Assembly (NCBI GenBank): GCA_019448385.1
Contig: JAGTXO010000005.1
Coordinates: forward strand, 1,426,001 to 1,490,000
Length of the DNA: 64,000 nt
Source: Diacronema lutheri
Taxonomy: Eukaryota; Haptophyta; Pavlovophyceae; Pavlovales; Pavlovaceae
Direction of reading: 5' to 3'
This document shows, piece after piece, positions 39,301-49,296 of the stretch. Within the stretch, counting starts at the first letter, position 1; the number at the start of each line of letters is the position of its first letter. The position numbers and the translations under genes are program-made. The notes under the pieces are model-generated. The model was not told the DNA's origin. It saw only the letters and a list, made by a program, of their open reading frames with translations, and made no database searches.

Positions 39301-42300
39301 GGGGCGCCACCTCGACCGCACCTTTGCCAGCATCGCCGCGCTGGCCGCGCGGCTCGACATGCTGGGCGCGCAAGTCGGCGCGCTGCGCGCCGCCGACGGG
39401 CCCGACGCCCCGCCGGTGCACACCTCGCCCGTCGTCAACTCGCTCGTCGACGCCCCGCCCGTCCCTGCCGTGCACAACTCGCCCGTCGTCAACTCGCTCG
39501 TCGACACCCCGCCCGTCCCTGCCGTGTACAACTCGCCCGTCGTCAACTCGCTCGTCGACACCCCGCTCGTTCTCCTCGTGCACACCTCGCCCGTCGTCAA
39601 CTCGCTCGTCGACACCCCGCTCGTCCCTGCCGTGTACAACTCGCCCGTCGTCAACTCGCTCGTCGACACCCCGCCCGTCCCCCTCATGCACACCTCGCCC
39701 GTCGTCAACTCGCTCGTCGACGCCCCGCTCGTCCCTGCCGTGTACAACTTGCCCGTCGTCAACTCGCTCGTCGACATCCCGCTCGTTCCCCTCGTGCACA
39801 CCTCGCCCGTCGTCAACTCGCTCGTCGACGCCCCGCTCGTCCCTGCCGTGTACAACTCGCCCGTCGTCAACTCGCTCGTCGACATCCCGCCCGTCCCCCT
39901 CATGCACACCTCGCCCGTCGTCAACTCGCTCGTCGACACCCCGCTCGTCCCTGCCGTGTACAACTCGCCCGTCGTCAACTCGCTCGTCGACACCCCGCCC
40001 GTCCCCCTCATGCACACCTCGCCCGTCGTCAACTCGCTCGTCGACGCCCCGCTCGTCCCTGCCGTGTACAACTCGCCCGTCGTCAACTCGCTCGTCGACA
40101 TCCCGCCCGTCCCCCTCATGCACACCTCGCCCGTCGTCAACTCGCTCGTCGACACCCCGCTCGTCCCTGCCGTGTACAACTCGCCCGTCGTCAACTCGCT
40201 CGTCGACATCCCGCTCGTTCCCCTCGTGCACACCTCGCCCGTCGTCAACTCGCTCGTCGACACCCCGCTCGTTCCCCTCGTGCACACCTCGCCCATCGTC
40301 AGCTCGCTCGTCGACACCCCGCCCGTCCCCGTCGTGCACACCTCGCCCGTCGCCAGCTCGCTCGTCGACACCCCGCTCGTCCCTGCCGTGTACAACTCGC
40401 CCGTCGTCAACTCGCTCGTCGACACCCCGCCCGTCCCCGTCGTGCACACCTCGCCCGTCGCCAGCTCGCTCGTCGACACCCCGCTCGTCCCTGCCGTGTA
40501 CAACTCGCCCGTCGTCAACTCGCTCGTCGACACCCCGCCCGTCCCTGCCGTGTACAACTCGCCCGTCGCCAGCTCGCTCGTCGACACCCCGCTCGTCCCT
40601 GCCGTGTACAACTCGCCCGTCGTCAACTCGCTCGTCGACACCCCGCCCGTCCCCCTCATGCACACCTCGCCCGTCGTCAACTCGCTCGTCGACGCCCCGC
40701 CCGTCCCCCTCATGCACACCTCGCCCGTCGTCAACTCGCTCGTCGACGCCCCGCTCGTCCCTGCCGTGTACAACTCGCCCGTCGTCAACTCGCTCGTCGA
40801 CACCCCGCTCGTTCCCCTCGTGCACACCTCGCCCGTCGTCAACTCGCTCGTCGACACCCCGCCCGTCCCCGCCGTGCACAACTCGCCCGTCGTCAACTCG
40901 CTCGTCGACACCCCGCCAGTCCCCCTCATGCACACCTCGCCCGTCGTCAACTCGCTCGTCGACACCCCGCCCGTCCCCGCTCCGCCCGTGAACACCTCGC
41001 TCCCCGTCACTCCGCCCGTGAAGACCTCGCCTATCGTCAATTCGCGCATCGCCACCTCGTCGATCGCGACCTGGCTTGCCGTTACCTCGCCCACCGCCAC
41101 ATCGCCCGCCACCGCCCCGCCCGCCGACACCCCACCCGCCGACACCCCGCCCGCCGCCGCCCCGCCCGCCGCCGCCGAGCTCGCCGTGCGGCGCGCTGCG
41201 TCGTACGCGGACGCGGACGCCGCAGCCGAGCCCGCGCTGGCGGTGGCGCCACGCGAGACGCGGCCCGCCGGCGGTGTCGCACGCCGTGCCGACGCCTCGG
41301 CGGCGTGCGCCGCCGTCGCGGCCGAGCCTATCGCCGGCCTCGTGCCGTGGCTGCCCGGCGCGCTCGCCGTCCTGGCGTCGCGGCTGCACGCGCCGCCGAG
41401 CGGCGCGGCCGCCGACGAGGCGGAGGGCGCGCGTCGCGAGCTCGCCGTGCTCGCCGCGACCCTCCGCGCGGCGGTGCGCACGCGCGCGCTCGCGGCGCGC
41501 CCGCCGCCCGCGCACGGCGCTGGCGCCGCGGGCGCAGCCGCGCCCGTGGGCAACGATTGCCTGCTCGCCGCCGTCCTCGCGGCGCTGCCCGCTGCGGCGG
41601 CGGCGCGTGTCGGCCCGCCGGGCGCGATGCGCGTGGCGCTGGTCGAGTGGCTGCTCGCCAACCCGGACGCGCACGACGGCTGGACGGTTGAGGAGATCAA
41701 CGCGCTGCGCGCGGGCGGCGCGTGCGGCCGGCCGCTGCCCGCGCAGCTCGCGTGCGCGGCGCTCGCGGGCGCCTTCGAGATCGACGTCCTGCTCGCCGTC
41801 GCGCGCGGGCGCGGGGACGTCGAGTGGACGCTGCACGCCGGCGGAGACGGCGGCGTGGCGGGCGCGCGCGGCCCTCGCCCGCTCGCCGCCGTGTGCGCAA
41901 GGGCGGCGGCGGCCGCGCGGCGCCGGCACGGCGGCGCGCGCGGCGGCCGCGCCGAGCCCGTCGGCCACGCGACGCCGTGGGCGTGGGGGCGCGACCGCGC
42001 GGCGGACGAGCGGCCCGTGGGCGCGGCGCCGCGCCGCTTCGCGCGCGGCGATGCCGTGCTCGTCGGCGCGGCACGGACGCGCCGCGCGCGCGCCTCGGCG
42101 GCGGGCGCGCCCGCCGCCGCCGCGGCGGCGCCGGCGCCGGCCGCCGATGACCGCCGAGCGCTCCTCGACGCCGCCGTCCAGCGCGCGAGCCAGGCGTCGA
42201 GCGAGCTCGCAGCGATCGTGTCGGGCGGCGAGGGTCTCGTCGCGCTCGAGGCGGCGTGCTGCGCGGCGCACTCGGGCGGCGGCGGCGGCGGCGCCCCGAG

Positions 42301-42900
42301 CGCGCACCTGCGCGAGGCGTTCCGATGCGCGCGCAAGGTGCCCGAGGCCGCCCGCGCGCTCGCGTCGACGGCGGGCGCGCTCGACGCCGCGGCGTTCGAC
42401 GTCGCCCTCGCGCTCGCGCGCGCCGCCGCCGACGAGGCGCGCGCCCCCGCCGCCAAGCGCGCGCGCGCGCGCCGCGGCGCGCCCGAGCGCGCGCACGTCG
42501 TCGTGCTCGGCGCGCGCGCGTGCGAGCGGCTGCAGGCGGCGGGCGACGACCGCGACGGCGCGATCGACGAGCACATGCTGCGCGCGCAGCGCGAGGCGCG
42601 CAACGCAGGGCGGAGCTCCTACGTGCTGATCGCGGCGCACCTGCACGGCGCCGCGGGCGCGAGCGCGCTCGTCGTGTCGGGCGAGCTCGGCGCCGCGTCG
42701 GGGCGCGACCGCGCGGCGGCCGGGCGCAGGCTGACGCTCGGCGGCTGGACGCGCGTCGACGCCGTGCGCACGACGGGCGAGGACGCTGCCGACGCCGGCG
42801 GCGTGCTCGCGAGCGTGCGCCGCGCCGCGAGCCCAGCCGCGCCCACCGCGGCCGACGCACCGCAGCCGCCGCCAGGGCACGTGGAGCGCGTCGAGGGCGG
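39300..42900 (+). CDS. Repeat-bearing protein region with weak OTU-like peptidase candidate
   Basis: The frame opens with a short helix (FASIAALAARLDMLGAQVG), then encodes 29 copies of an 18-residue Pro/Val/Ser repeat (type VNSLVDTPLVPAVYNSPV) and a Thr/Pro/Ala linker. After 41.2 kb it becomes globular: AAEPIAGLVPWLPGALAVLA, then GNDCLLAAVLAALP, ALVEWLLANPDAHDGWTVEE and AFEIDVLLAV near 41.55-41.8 kb. A Cys after GND, a Trp-Thr-x-Glu-Glu helix and a following IDVLLAV strand recall the OTU/papain-like layout, but the canonical DGNCLF is not present, so the peptidase idea is weak. Later segments (HVVVLGARACERL, SSYVLIAAHLHG) are unrecognised. Confidence 0.45.
39417..40982 (+). repeat. 54-bp tandem repeat, 29 copies
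   Basis: A 54-bp unit (core gtcgtcaactcgctcgtcga) is repeated 29 times head to tail with no spacers, so it is a minisatellite, not a CRISPR array. Two main versions, ending in GTGTAC (Val-Tyr) and GTGCAC/ATGCAC (Val/Met-His), partly alternate, giving a 108-bp higher-order period. Variation falls at fixed sites (Asp-Thr/Ala/Ile-Pro, Pro-Leu/Pro). Since 54 is a multiple of 3 the array stays open in other frames and on the other strand, where it reads as a Ser/Thr-rich repeat. Near-identity of copies suggests recent expansion or homogenisation. Confidence 0.95.
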
Positions 42901-42920
42901 CCGGCACGCGCTCGACCGCC

Positions 42921-45900
42921 GTGGTCGCCGCGCTCGTCGCGGCGCGCACGCGCTACCGCACGGCGAGCGCGCTCGAGGGGGCGGCGGCCGCGGCGGCGGC
43001 GTGCACGGCGGCGCGCGATGCGGCCGCGCGCGCGCTGCCCGCGCGCGCGCTGTCCGCGCGCGCGGCCGCCGGCGCGCCCGCCGTGCGCCTCGACGCGCGC
43101 GACGAGGAGCTGGCGCTCGCCGCGCACGACATCGCGCGGGCGGCGATCGGCCCGCAGGGCTCGTCGGCCGCCGCATTCGCGCTCGGCGCGCTCGGCGACG
43201 CGCCGCCCTGCCTGATCAGCGGTGGGCGCGCCGCGGCGCTGCACGGCGACGTGCACGGCTGCGCCAAGGCGCTGCGCCACCGGAGCGCGCACGAGCTGCC
43301 GCCCGAGCTGCTCAGCGCCTACTACCTGGCCGTGCTCTCGGTGCGGCCGGGCACGCTGCAGCTGACGGAGCCGCAGCTCGCAGAGGTCGCGCCGCCCTCG
43401 GATTTGGGCGCCCGCGCCGCGCTCGCGCACGTGCGCGCGGCCGTCGAGCGGCTCGCGGGCGCGCGGTGCTGCGCGGCGCTCGTGCGCGCCGGCGACGGGC
43501 CGCGCGGGAGCGGCGTCGCGTTCGTGCCGCCGAACGAGCTGGCGCGGGCGGGGACGGCGGCGGAGCCCCTGCTCGTCGTGCTCGCCCGCTGTCCGGCGGG
43601 CGCGGGCGGCCTCTTCGTCGAGGGCGAGGGCGGCGGCGCGCACGCCGACGCGCAGACGTCCAAGCTCGCGACGCACCTGCTCGCCGACGCGCGCGCCGGG
43701 TGGGGGCGCGACGTCGTCGCGCTCTGCCTCGAGGCGGCCAACCCGCTCTGGTTCTGCCCGCGGCTGCAGGCGCTGCACTGCGCGCGCGACGGTGCGGTCA
43801 CGCAGCAGGCGGATCCGTGCGCCGGCGGGCACGCGCGCCGCGCCGCCTGCGCCGGCAACGCCGCCGGCGCCGACGCGGACGCTGCCGGCGGCGCGGCGGG
43901 CGCGGCCGAGCCGCGGCGGAGCGAGGCCGCGGCGGGCGCCATCAACGCGGCGGTGCTCGCGGCCGTGCGCGCGCGTTACGCGCTCGCCGCGACGTACGAG
44001 TTCGCCGGTGGGCGCGACAGCGGCAGATGGCTCGTCGAGTGCGCGGCGCGCGCCGGCGGCGCGGGCGAGCAGCGCCCGAGCGCCGTCGCGCAACTGCACG
44101 CGGCGGGCGGCGTCGGGACGCTGGCCGTCTGGCCGGCGATTGATGCGCACGCGGCCGTCGTCTCCGTGCGCACGCCGCACCTCAGCAGCGCGCTGCGCAA
44201 GCGCGGCTGCGGCAACGTCGTCGCCGCATTCGACGACATGCGGCGGAGCATGGCGCTGCTCGCGCGCGCGGCGCGCGACGCGCAGGCCGTCGTCGCGGCG
44301 GCGATGGCCGGCCGCGCGGGCAACAAGGCGGGCGCTGCGTCGCGCGCGCTGCTCGACGCGGCGGTTGCCTGGGCGCGCGACGAGCGCGGCTCCCTCGCGC
44401 CGCCCGACGCAGCGGGCGGCCCGCCCGACGACGAGGACGAGGCGGACGACCGCCCGTCCGCGCGGGCGCGCGTCGGGCCGCCCGCCGGGCCGAGCGGCCT
44501 CGATTCGGCGGGCGAGCCGGCGGCGGCGCTCCGCGCCGTCACGACGGGTGGCGCAGGGCCGAGCACCGCGCCTCGCGCCGCCGCGCCGCGCGCGGCGGCG
44601 CGAGGCGCGCCGGCCCCTGCCGCCGCCCGTGGCCGAGGCGCGGTCGCCGGCGTGACGGTCGAAGCCGAGCCGCCGCGCGCGCCGCTGGGCGAGCGTGGCC
44701 GGGCGGGCACCGCGGCGGCCGCGGACGCGCCCGTCGCCGCCGCCGCCGGGCTGGCCACCGCCGGGCCGGGCGCGGCGGCCGTTTCGGGCGCGACGGCGGA
44801 CGAGGAGGAGGCGCGGCGCGACGCGCGTGGCGGCGGCGCCGGCGGGCGCGGCGGAGGCGGGGGCGGCCGCTCGTCGGGCGGCGCGCGCGGTGGCGGCGGG
44901 CGCGGCGGTGGGCGTGGCGGTGGCGTGGGCGACGAGGGTGCGCTCGCACGCGCGCGCACGCCGCCCGCGCGTCGCGCGCCGGCGCGGGCGGCGGCGCAGC
45001 CCCACGGGGCGGTCGACGCCGGCGCCTCGGGCGCGGACGAGCCCGGCGTGCGAGCAGCCGCTGCCGGCGGTGGCGGCGGCGGCGCGGCGGGCGGCGGCGG
45101 CGGCGGCGGGCGCGGGCGCGGCGGCGGCGGCGGGCGCGGCGGCGGGCGCGGCGGCGGGCGCGGCGGCGGGCGCGGCAGTGGCGGGCGCGGCGGCGGCGGC
45201 GCGGGTGGCGCCGGCTCCGCCAGGGCGCCCCGCCCCGGCCCCGCGTTTGCGCAACTCGAGCCGCCGACACGTCCGCCCGGTGGGCGTATCGTTGACGCCT
45301 TCGAGGAGGTGGATGCGCTCGCGAAGCTGGCGACTGACCTCGAGACGCGCGGTGGCGATGCGGCGGCGCTGCGGTCGGTGCTCGCGCGCGTGCGGGCGGG
45401 CGCACCCGCGCAGAACACCCCCGCGTGGCTCGAGGAGCGCCTCGACTACACGACGGGCAGCACCGCGCGCACCGTGCTCGGGGGCGACGGCGCGATGCTC
45501 GACAACCTCGTCGAGGTGCAGGCGCGCCGCGTGGCGACTGTGGGCATCACGACGCCGGAGATGACGCAGGGCCACATCAACGAGCCGCTGGCGCTCGCGA
45601 GGTTTGTCCAAGCGCACGGCGGCACCATCGTGCGGAATCTGCCGCTCGTGCCGTGGGAGCACTCGCAGCCGCACGCGCCGCTCGCCCATTCGGCCGACGC
45701 GCTGTGGCTCGACCCCAAGGACACGCTGCACTACGTCGAGGTCAAGACGAAGACGGGCGCGCGCGAGGTCAAGATGCACGCCGCCGGTCCGCCGTCGACG
45801 GACGTGCCGCAGCTGCAGCTCGGCATGCTCTGCCTCGGCCTCGCGTCGTCCGTGTACCTGCAGGACGCACCCTTCGTCAACGTCCGACCGTTGGCGCACG

Positions 45901-48090
45901 TGGTGCGCCGGGACGCGAGGTGGGTCGACGTTGCGCTCCCGCTCGTCGCGCGGCACTGGCGGCGCGTGCGCGCGCGCCGAGCGGAGCTCAAGCTCGAGGC
46001 CGCCAACGCGGCGCCGCCCCGGCTGCGGCCGAACCCGCGCGTGCGCAAGCTCGAGCGAGCGCGTGGCGTGCCGCAGGGCGTGCACGAGGGCGCGCGCCGA
46101 CGGCCCCTCGCCCTCGCCGCGAGCGCCAACGTCCCCGCCGTGCTCGGCGCGGCGCTGCACGCGCTGTTTGGCACCACGTTTGCGCACGCCGGCGACGGCG
46201 CCGTTGACGTTGACGCGGGCGCCATCGGCGGCCTCGTGCGGCGCGCGCTGCGCGCCCTGCGCGCGCCCGCGCTCAACGCCAACGCGCCAAAGGAGACGAT
46301 CGCGGCGGAGGTGGCGGGGGAGGTCGCGGCGCGGGACGCCGCGGTCGAGCTCGCGGCGGCGCTCGGCGCGAGCGGCGCGGGCGCGGGCGCGGCGGACATG
46401 GACCCGGCCGCGCTCGTCGCGCAGCTCGCCGACGCGCTGCTGGACGAGAGCGACGGAGGCGTCCCCACCGTGACGTACGCGCCGGTCGACGGCGCGGAGG
46501 CGCCGACCGCAGCCGAATTCGGCGCGTGGCTGCGGGGCGAGCTGAGTGGCGAGGACGCGCTCGCGGCGGTGGCCGTGCCGCGAGCGGTCGTCGTCCGCGT
46601 TGCGCCGGGCGGCGGCGCGCCGCGTGGTGGCGCGCCGCCGACGCTCGCGCAGAGCGTGCCGCTCGACGACGGCGGTGCGGCCGACCGGGCTGTGGCGCCG
46701 GTGCGCGGCGCGGAGGCCGGAGGTTCGGCCGACGCGCCGACGCGCCGCGCCGCGCGCGCGCGCCTGCAGCTGCGCGGCGTGCTCGTGCGCAGCGGCCGCG
46801 CGCCGGCGAACGTGGTGGCCTTCGCGCGCCACGGTGGGATGTGGGTGCGCTGCGCGGGCGGGCGGGCGCGACTCGCGCGCTGGGCCGAGATGGCGCGCGC
46901 GGCGGCGGGCGTCGAGTCGGACGCCGACGGGCTGCGACGCTGGAGTCTGTGCGCGCTGCTCTACGAGCGCACCGACCCGCCTGCGACGGCCGATGCGACG
47001 GCGCGCGCGGGCCCAGGCGCGGGCGGCGCGGGCGCGGGCGGCGGCGGCAGCGGCAGCGGCGCGGGCGCGGGCGCGTGTGGCAGCGGCAGCGGCGCAGGCG
47101 GCAGCGGCGCGGGCGCGGGTGGCAACGACGACGGCGCGCGGGGAGCGGCCGAGGACGAGGGCGCGACGAGCGGGGCGCCGGGCAAGCGGCCGATTAGCAT
47201 CCGCCGGTCGGCGCGGGTCGCGGCGTTGCCGCGCGACCCGTTTGCGGTCGATCGACGCTGGCTCGAGGGCGTGAGCAGGCCGGGCTCGGAGGGCGCGCGC
47301 GACGCTGCGGCGCGTCGAGCGGCGAGCCGCCCGACCGTCGAGTACGCGGAGCGGCTGCTCGCCGAGCGGGCCGTCGGCGCCGCGCGCGCGCAGCGCCACC
47401 GCGCCGCGCTCGCGCCGCCGCACCCCAAGCCGCTCGCGCACCTCGACGCGCCGCCGCACGCCCGGTGCGCGAGCGAGAAGGTCTTCAAAGCGGCGTACGA
47501 GGCGTCGCTCGAGGGGCGCGTGGCGGCGAGCTGCCGCGGCGCGCGCCTGGCCGAGGAGGGGCGGCGCGCCATCGCTCAGCGGCGCAGGCCCGAGCTGCCG
47601 CTCGCCGTCCTCGCCGCGGAGGCGGCGCACATCGCGCAGGTGCACACCCTGCCGGGCGGCGATGCGCGCGTGCTGCACATGCTCACGCCCGCACAGCTGC
47701 TCGCGCTCGAGGCCGCCGGCGCGACGGAGGCCGCGGGTGCGATGGAGATGGCCGACGCGGAGGCGCCCGCGGCGGGCACCGACGCGCTCGCGCGCGCGCT
47801 CGGCGCGGCGAACGCGGCGGGCAAGCCGGCGCGCGTGCTCGTGCCCCTCCCCATGAGCCAGGTCGGCGCGGCGCTGCTCGTGCTGCACGTGACCGCCGAC
47901 GGCGCCGTGGCGCGCGCGGACGGCTTCGTGCCGACGCGCGCGACGCACCCGACGACGGGCCAGCCGCGGTGGGCGCACGCGCGCGCGCACGGCGCGCTGC
48001 GGCGCGCCGCGGCGCTGCTCGCGCCCAGCGTGGCGGTGTGCGTGCGGCGCGCGCCGCAGCCGACGCGCGCGTCCAACTCGCGCGTCGCCA
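42921..48090 (+). CDS. Large protein with YqaJ-type (lambda exonuclease fold) nuclease domain
   Basis: A very long frame. The first 650 residues are unrecognised but globular in part (LLSAYYLAVLSVRPGTLQLT, FVPPNELARAGTAAEPLLVV, LWFCPRLQALHC). A Gly-rich GGGR linker spans 44.8-45.2 kb. The nuclease lies at about 45.3-46.0 kb: WLEERLDYTTGSTARTVLGG, GITTPEMTQGHINEPLALAR (catalytic Glu), HSADALWL (Asp), YVEVKTKTG (Glu-x-Lys) and VPQLQLGMLCLGLA (Gln-bearing helix), the full motif order of YqaJ viral recombinases. Such enzymes resect dsDNA ends 5' to 3' for single-strand annealing. After it come more unknown domains and a C-terminal region with LHMLTPAQLLALEAAG. No helicase or annealing protein is recognised beside it. 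Confidence 0.75.
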
Positions 48091-49265
48091 TGCTTCTCTT
48101 TCCGAGCGCGTCGCGGCCGCCGCAGACGCCGAGGGCGGCGTCGCCGCCGTCGCCGCGCTCGCCACCGCGCGCGGCATCGACGACGCGCTGCACGCGGTGC
48201 GGCGGCAGCTCGCGCTCCTGGTCGAGTGGGCGACCGTCGACGGCGTCGCGCCGACGACGCGCGCGCGCGCCGAGGCCGGCGACGCGGACGTCGCCGACGT
48301 GGCCGCCGACGCCGAGGCCGTTGCCGCGTCCGTCGCAGCCGCCGCGGCCGACGCGGCCGACGCGCTGCGCGCGTCGATGAGCGCGCCGGGCGGGACGGTC
48401 CGCGTCGACGCCTTTGCGGCGGCATGCACCTGGCTCACGCGGCAGTCGCAGCAGCGCCGGACGCTGCGCGTGGCGCTCGCGCTGCGCGACGGGCCGGAGC
48501 TCGTGCGCCAGGGGCGCGAGGCGCTGGCCGGCGCGTGCGCGCTGCTCGCCGTCGTGCTGTGGCGCGAGGGCGCCGACGCGCCCGCCGGGCTGCTCGTCGC
48601 CGACCAGCCAAGGCGTCGCCACGGCGCGGCGGCCAACTTTGTGTGCTACGCCTTTGCGAACGAGGGGGGGCGCGAGGCGCGCGACCTCGCGGAGGGGCTC
48701 GTCGCGGAGCTGCGCTCGGCGTGCGTGGGCCCGGCCGCCGAGGCCGGCGGGCCGCCGGCGCTGCGCGACGCGGTGGTCGAGCTGCTCGTGCGCGCGCCCG
48801 GCGGCGAGGGCGGCGTTGAGGCGGCGCGCTGCGCGGCGGTGCTCGACTGCCTGCACGGGCTGATGACGCGCAGCATCGGCGAGCACGGCATCGGCGACGG
48901 TGGCGGCCTGCAGGCGGCGCGCCCGCCGGCCGGCAGCGGCCATCCGTGCGAGGGATTTGCGGCGCGCGTGGGCGCGCCGGCCGGCCCGCCGCCCGAGCTG
49001 CCGGCCGCGCCGCCCGCCGCGTCGCCGGACGAGCCGATGCCCGACGCGCCGCCGCGCGAAGAGTTGCCAGACGAGCCGATGCCCGACGCGCTGTCGGCGC
49101 CACCGCGCGGCCGCTCGGCGGCGCCACCGCGCGGCCGCTCGGCGGCGCGCGCGCGCGTCCACGGCGGCGCCTCGGCGCCGCCGCCGACGCGCCGCGGCCG
49201 CGGCCGCGGCGCGTCGGCGCCGCCGTCGGACGCGCGCGGCCGCGGCCGCTCGGCGTCGCCGGCGC

Positions 49266-49296
<31 letters not shown>

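Noticed and set aside
39417-40982. CRISPR array
   Set aside because: The 54-bp units are contiguous, with no unique spacers between identical repeats, and the setting is eukaryotic.
36214-42603. 2129-codon minus-strand frame containing a Ser/Thr-rich version of the 54-bp repeat
   Set aside because: It is open because the repeat unit is a multiple of three and GC is extreme; the flanking recognisable domains are on the plus strand. Not fully excluded within 37.6-38.7 kb.
41697-48425. Giant minus-strand frame opposite the YqaJ region
   Set aside because: Arg/Ala/His low complexity without motifs; the YqaJ catalytic series is unambiguous on the other strand.
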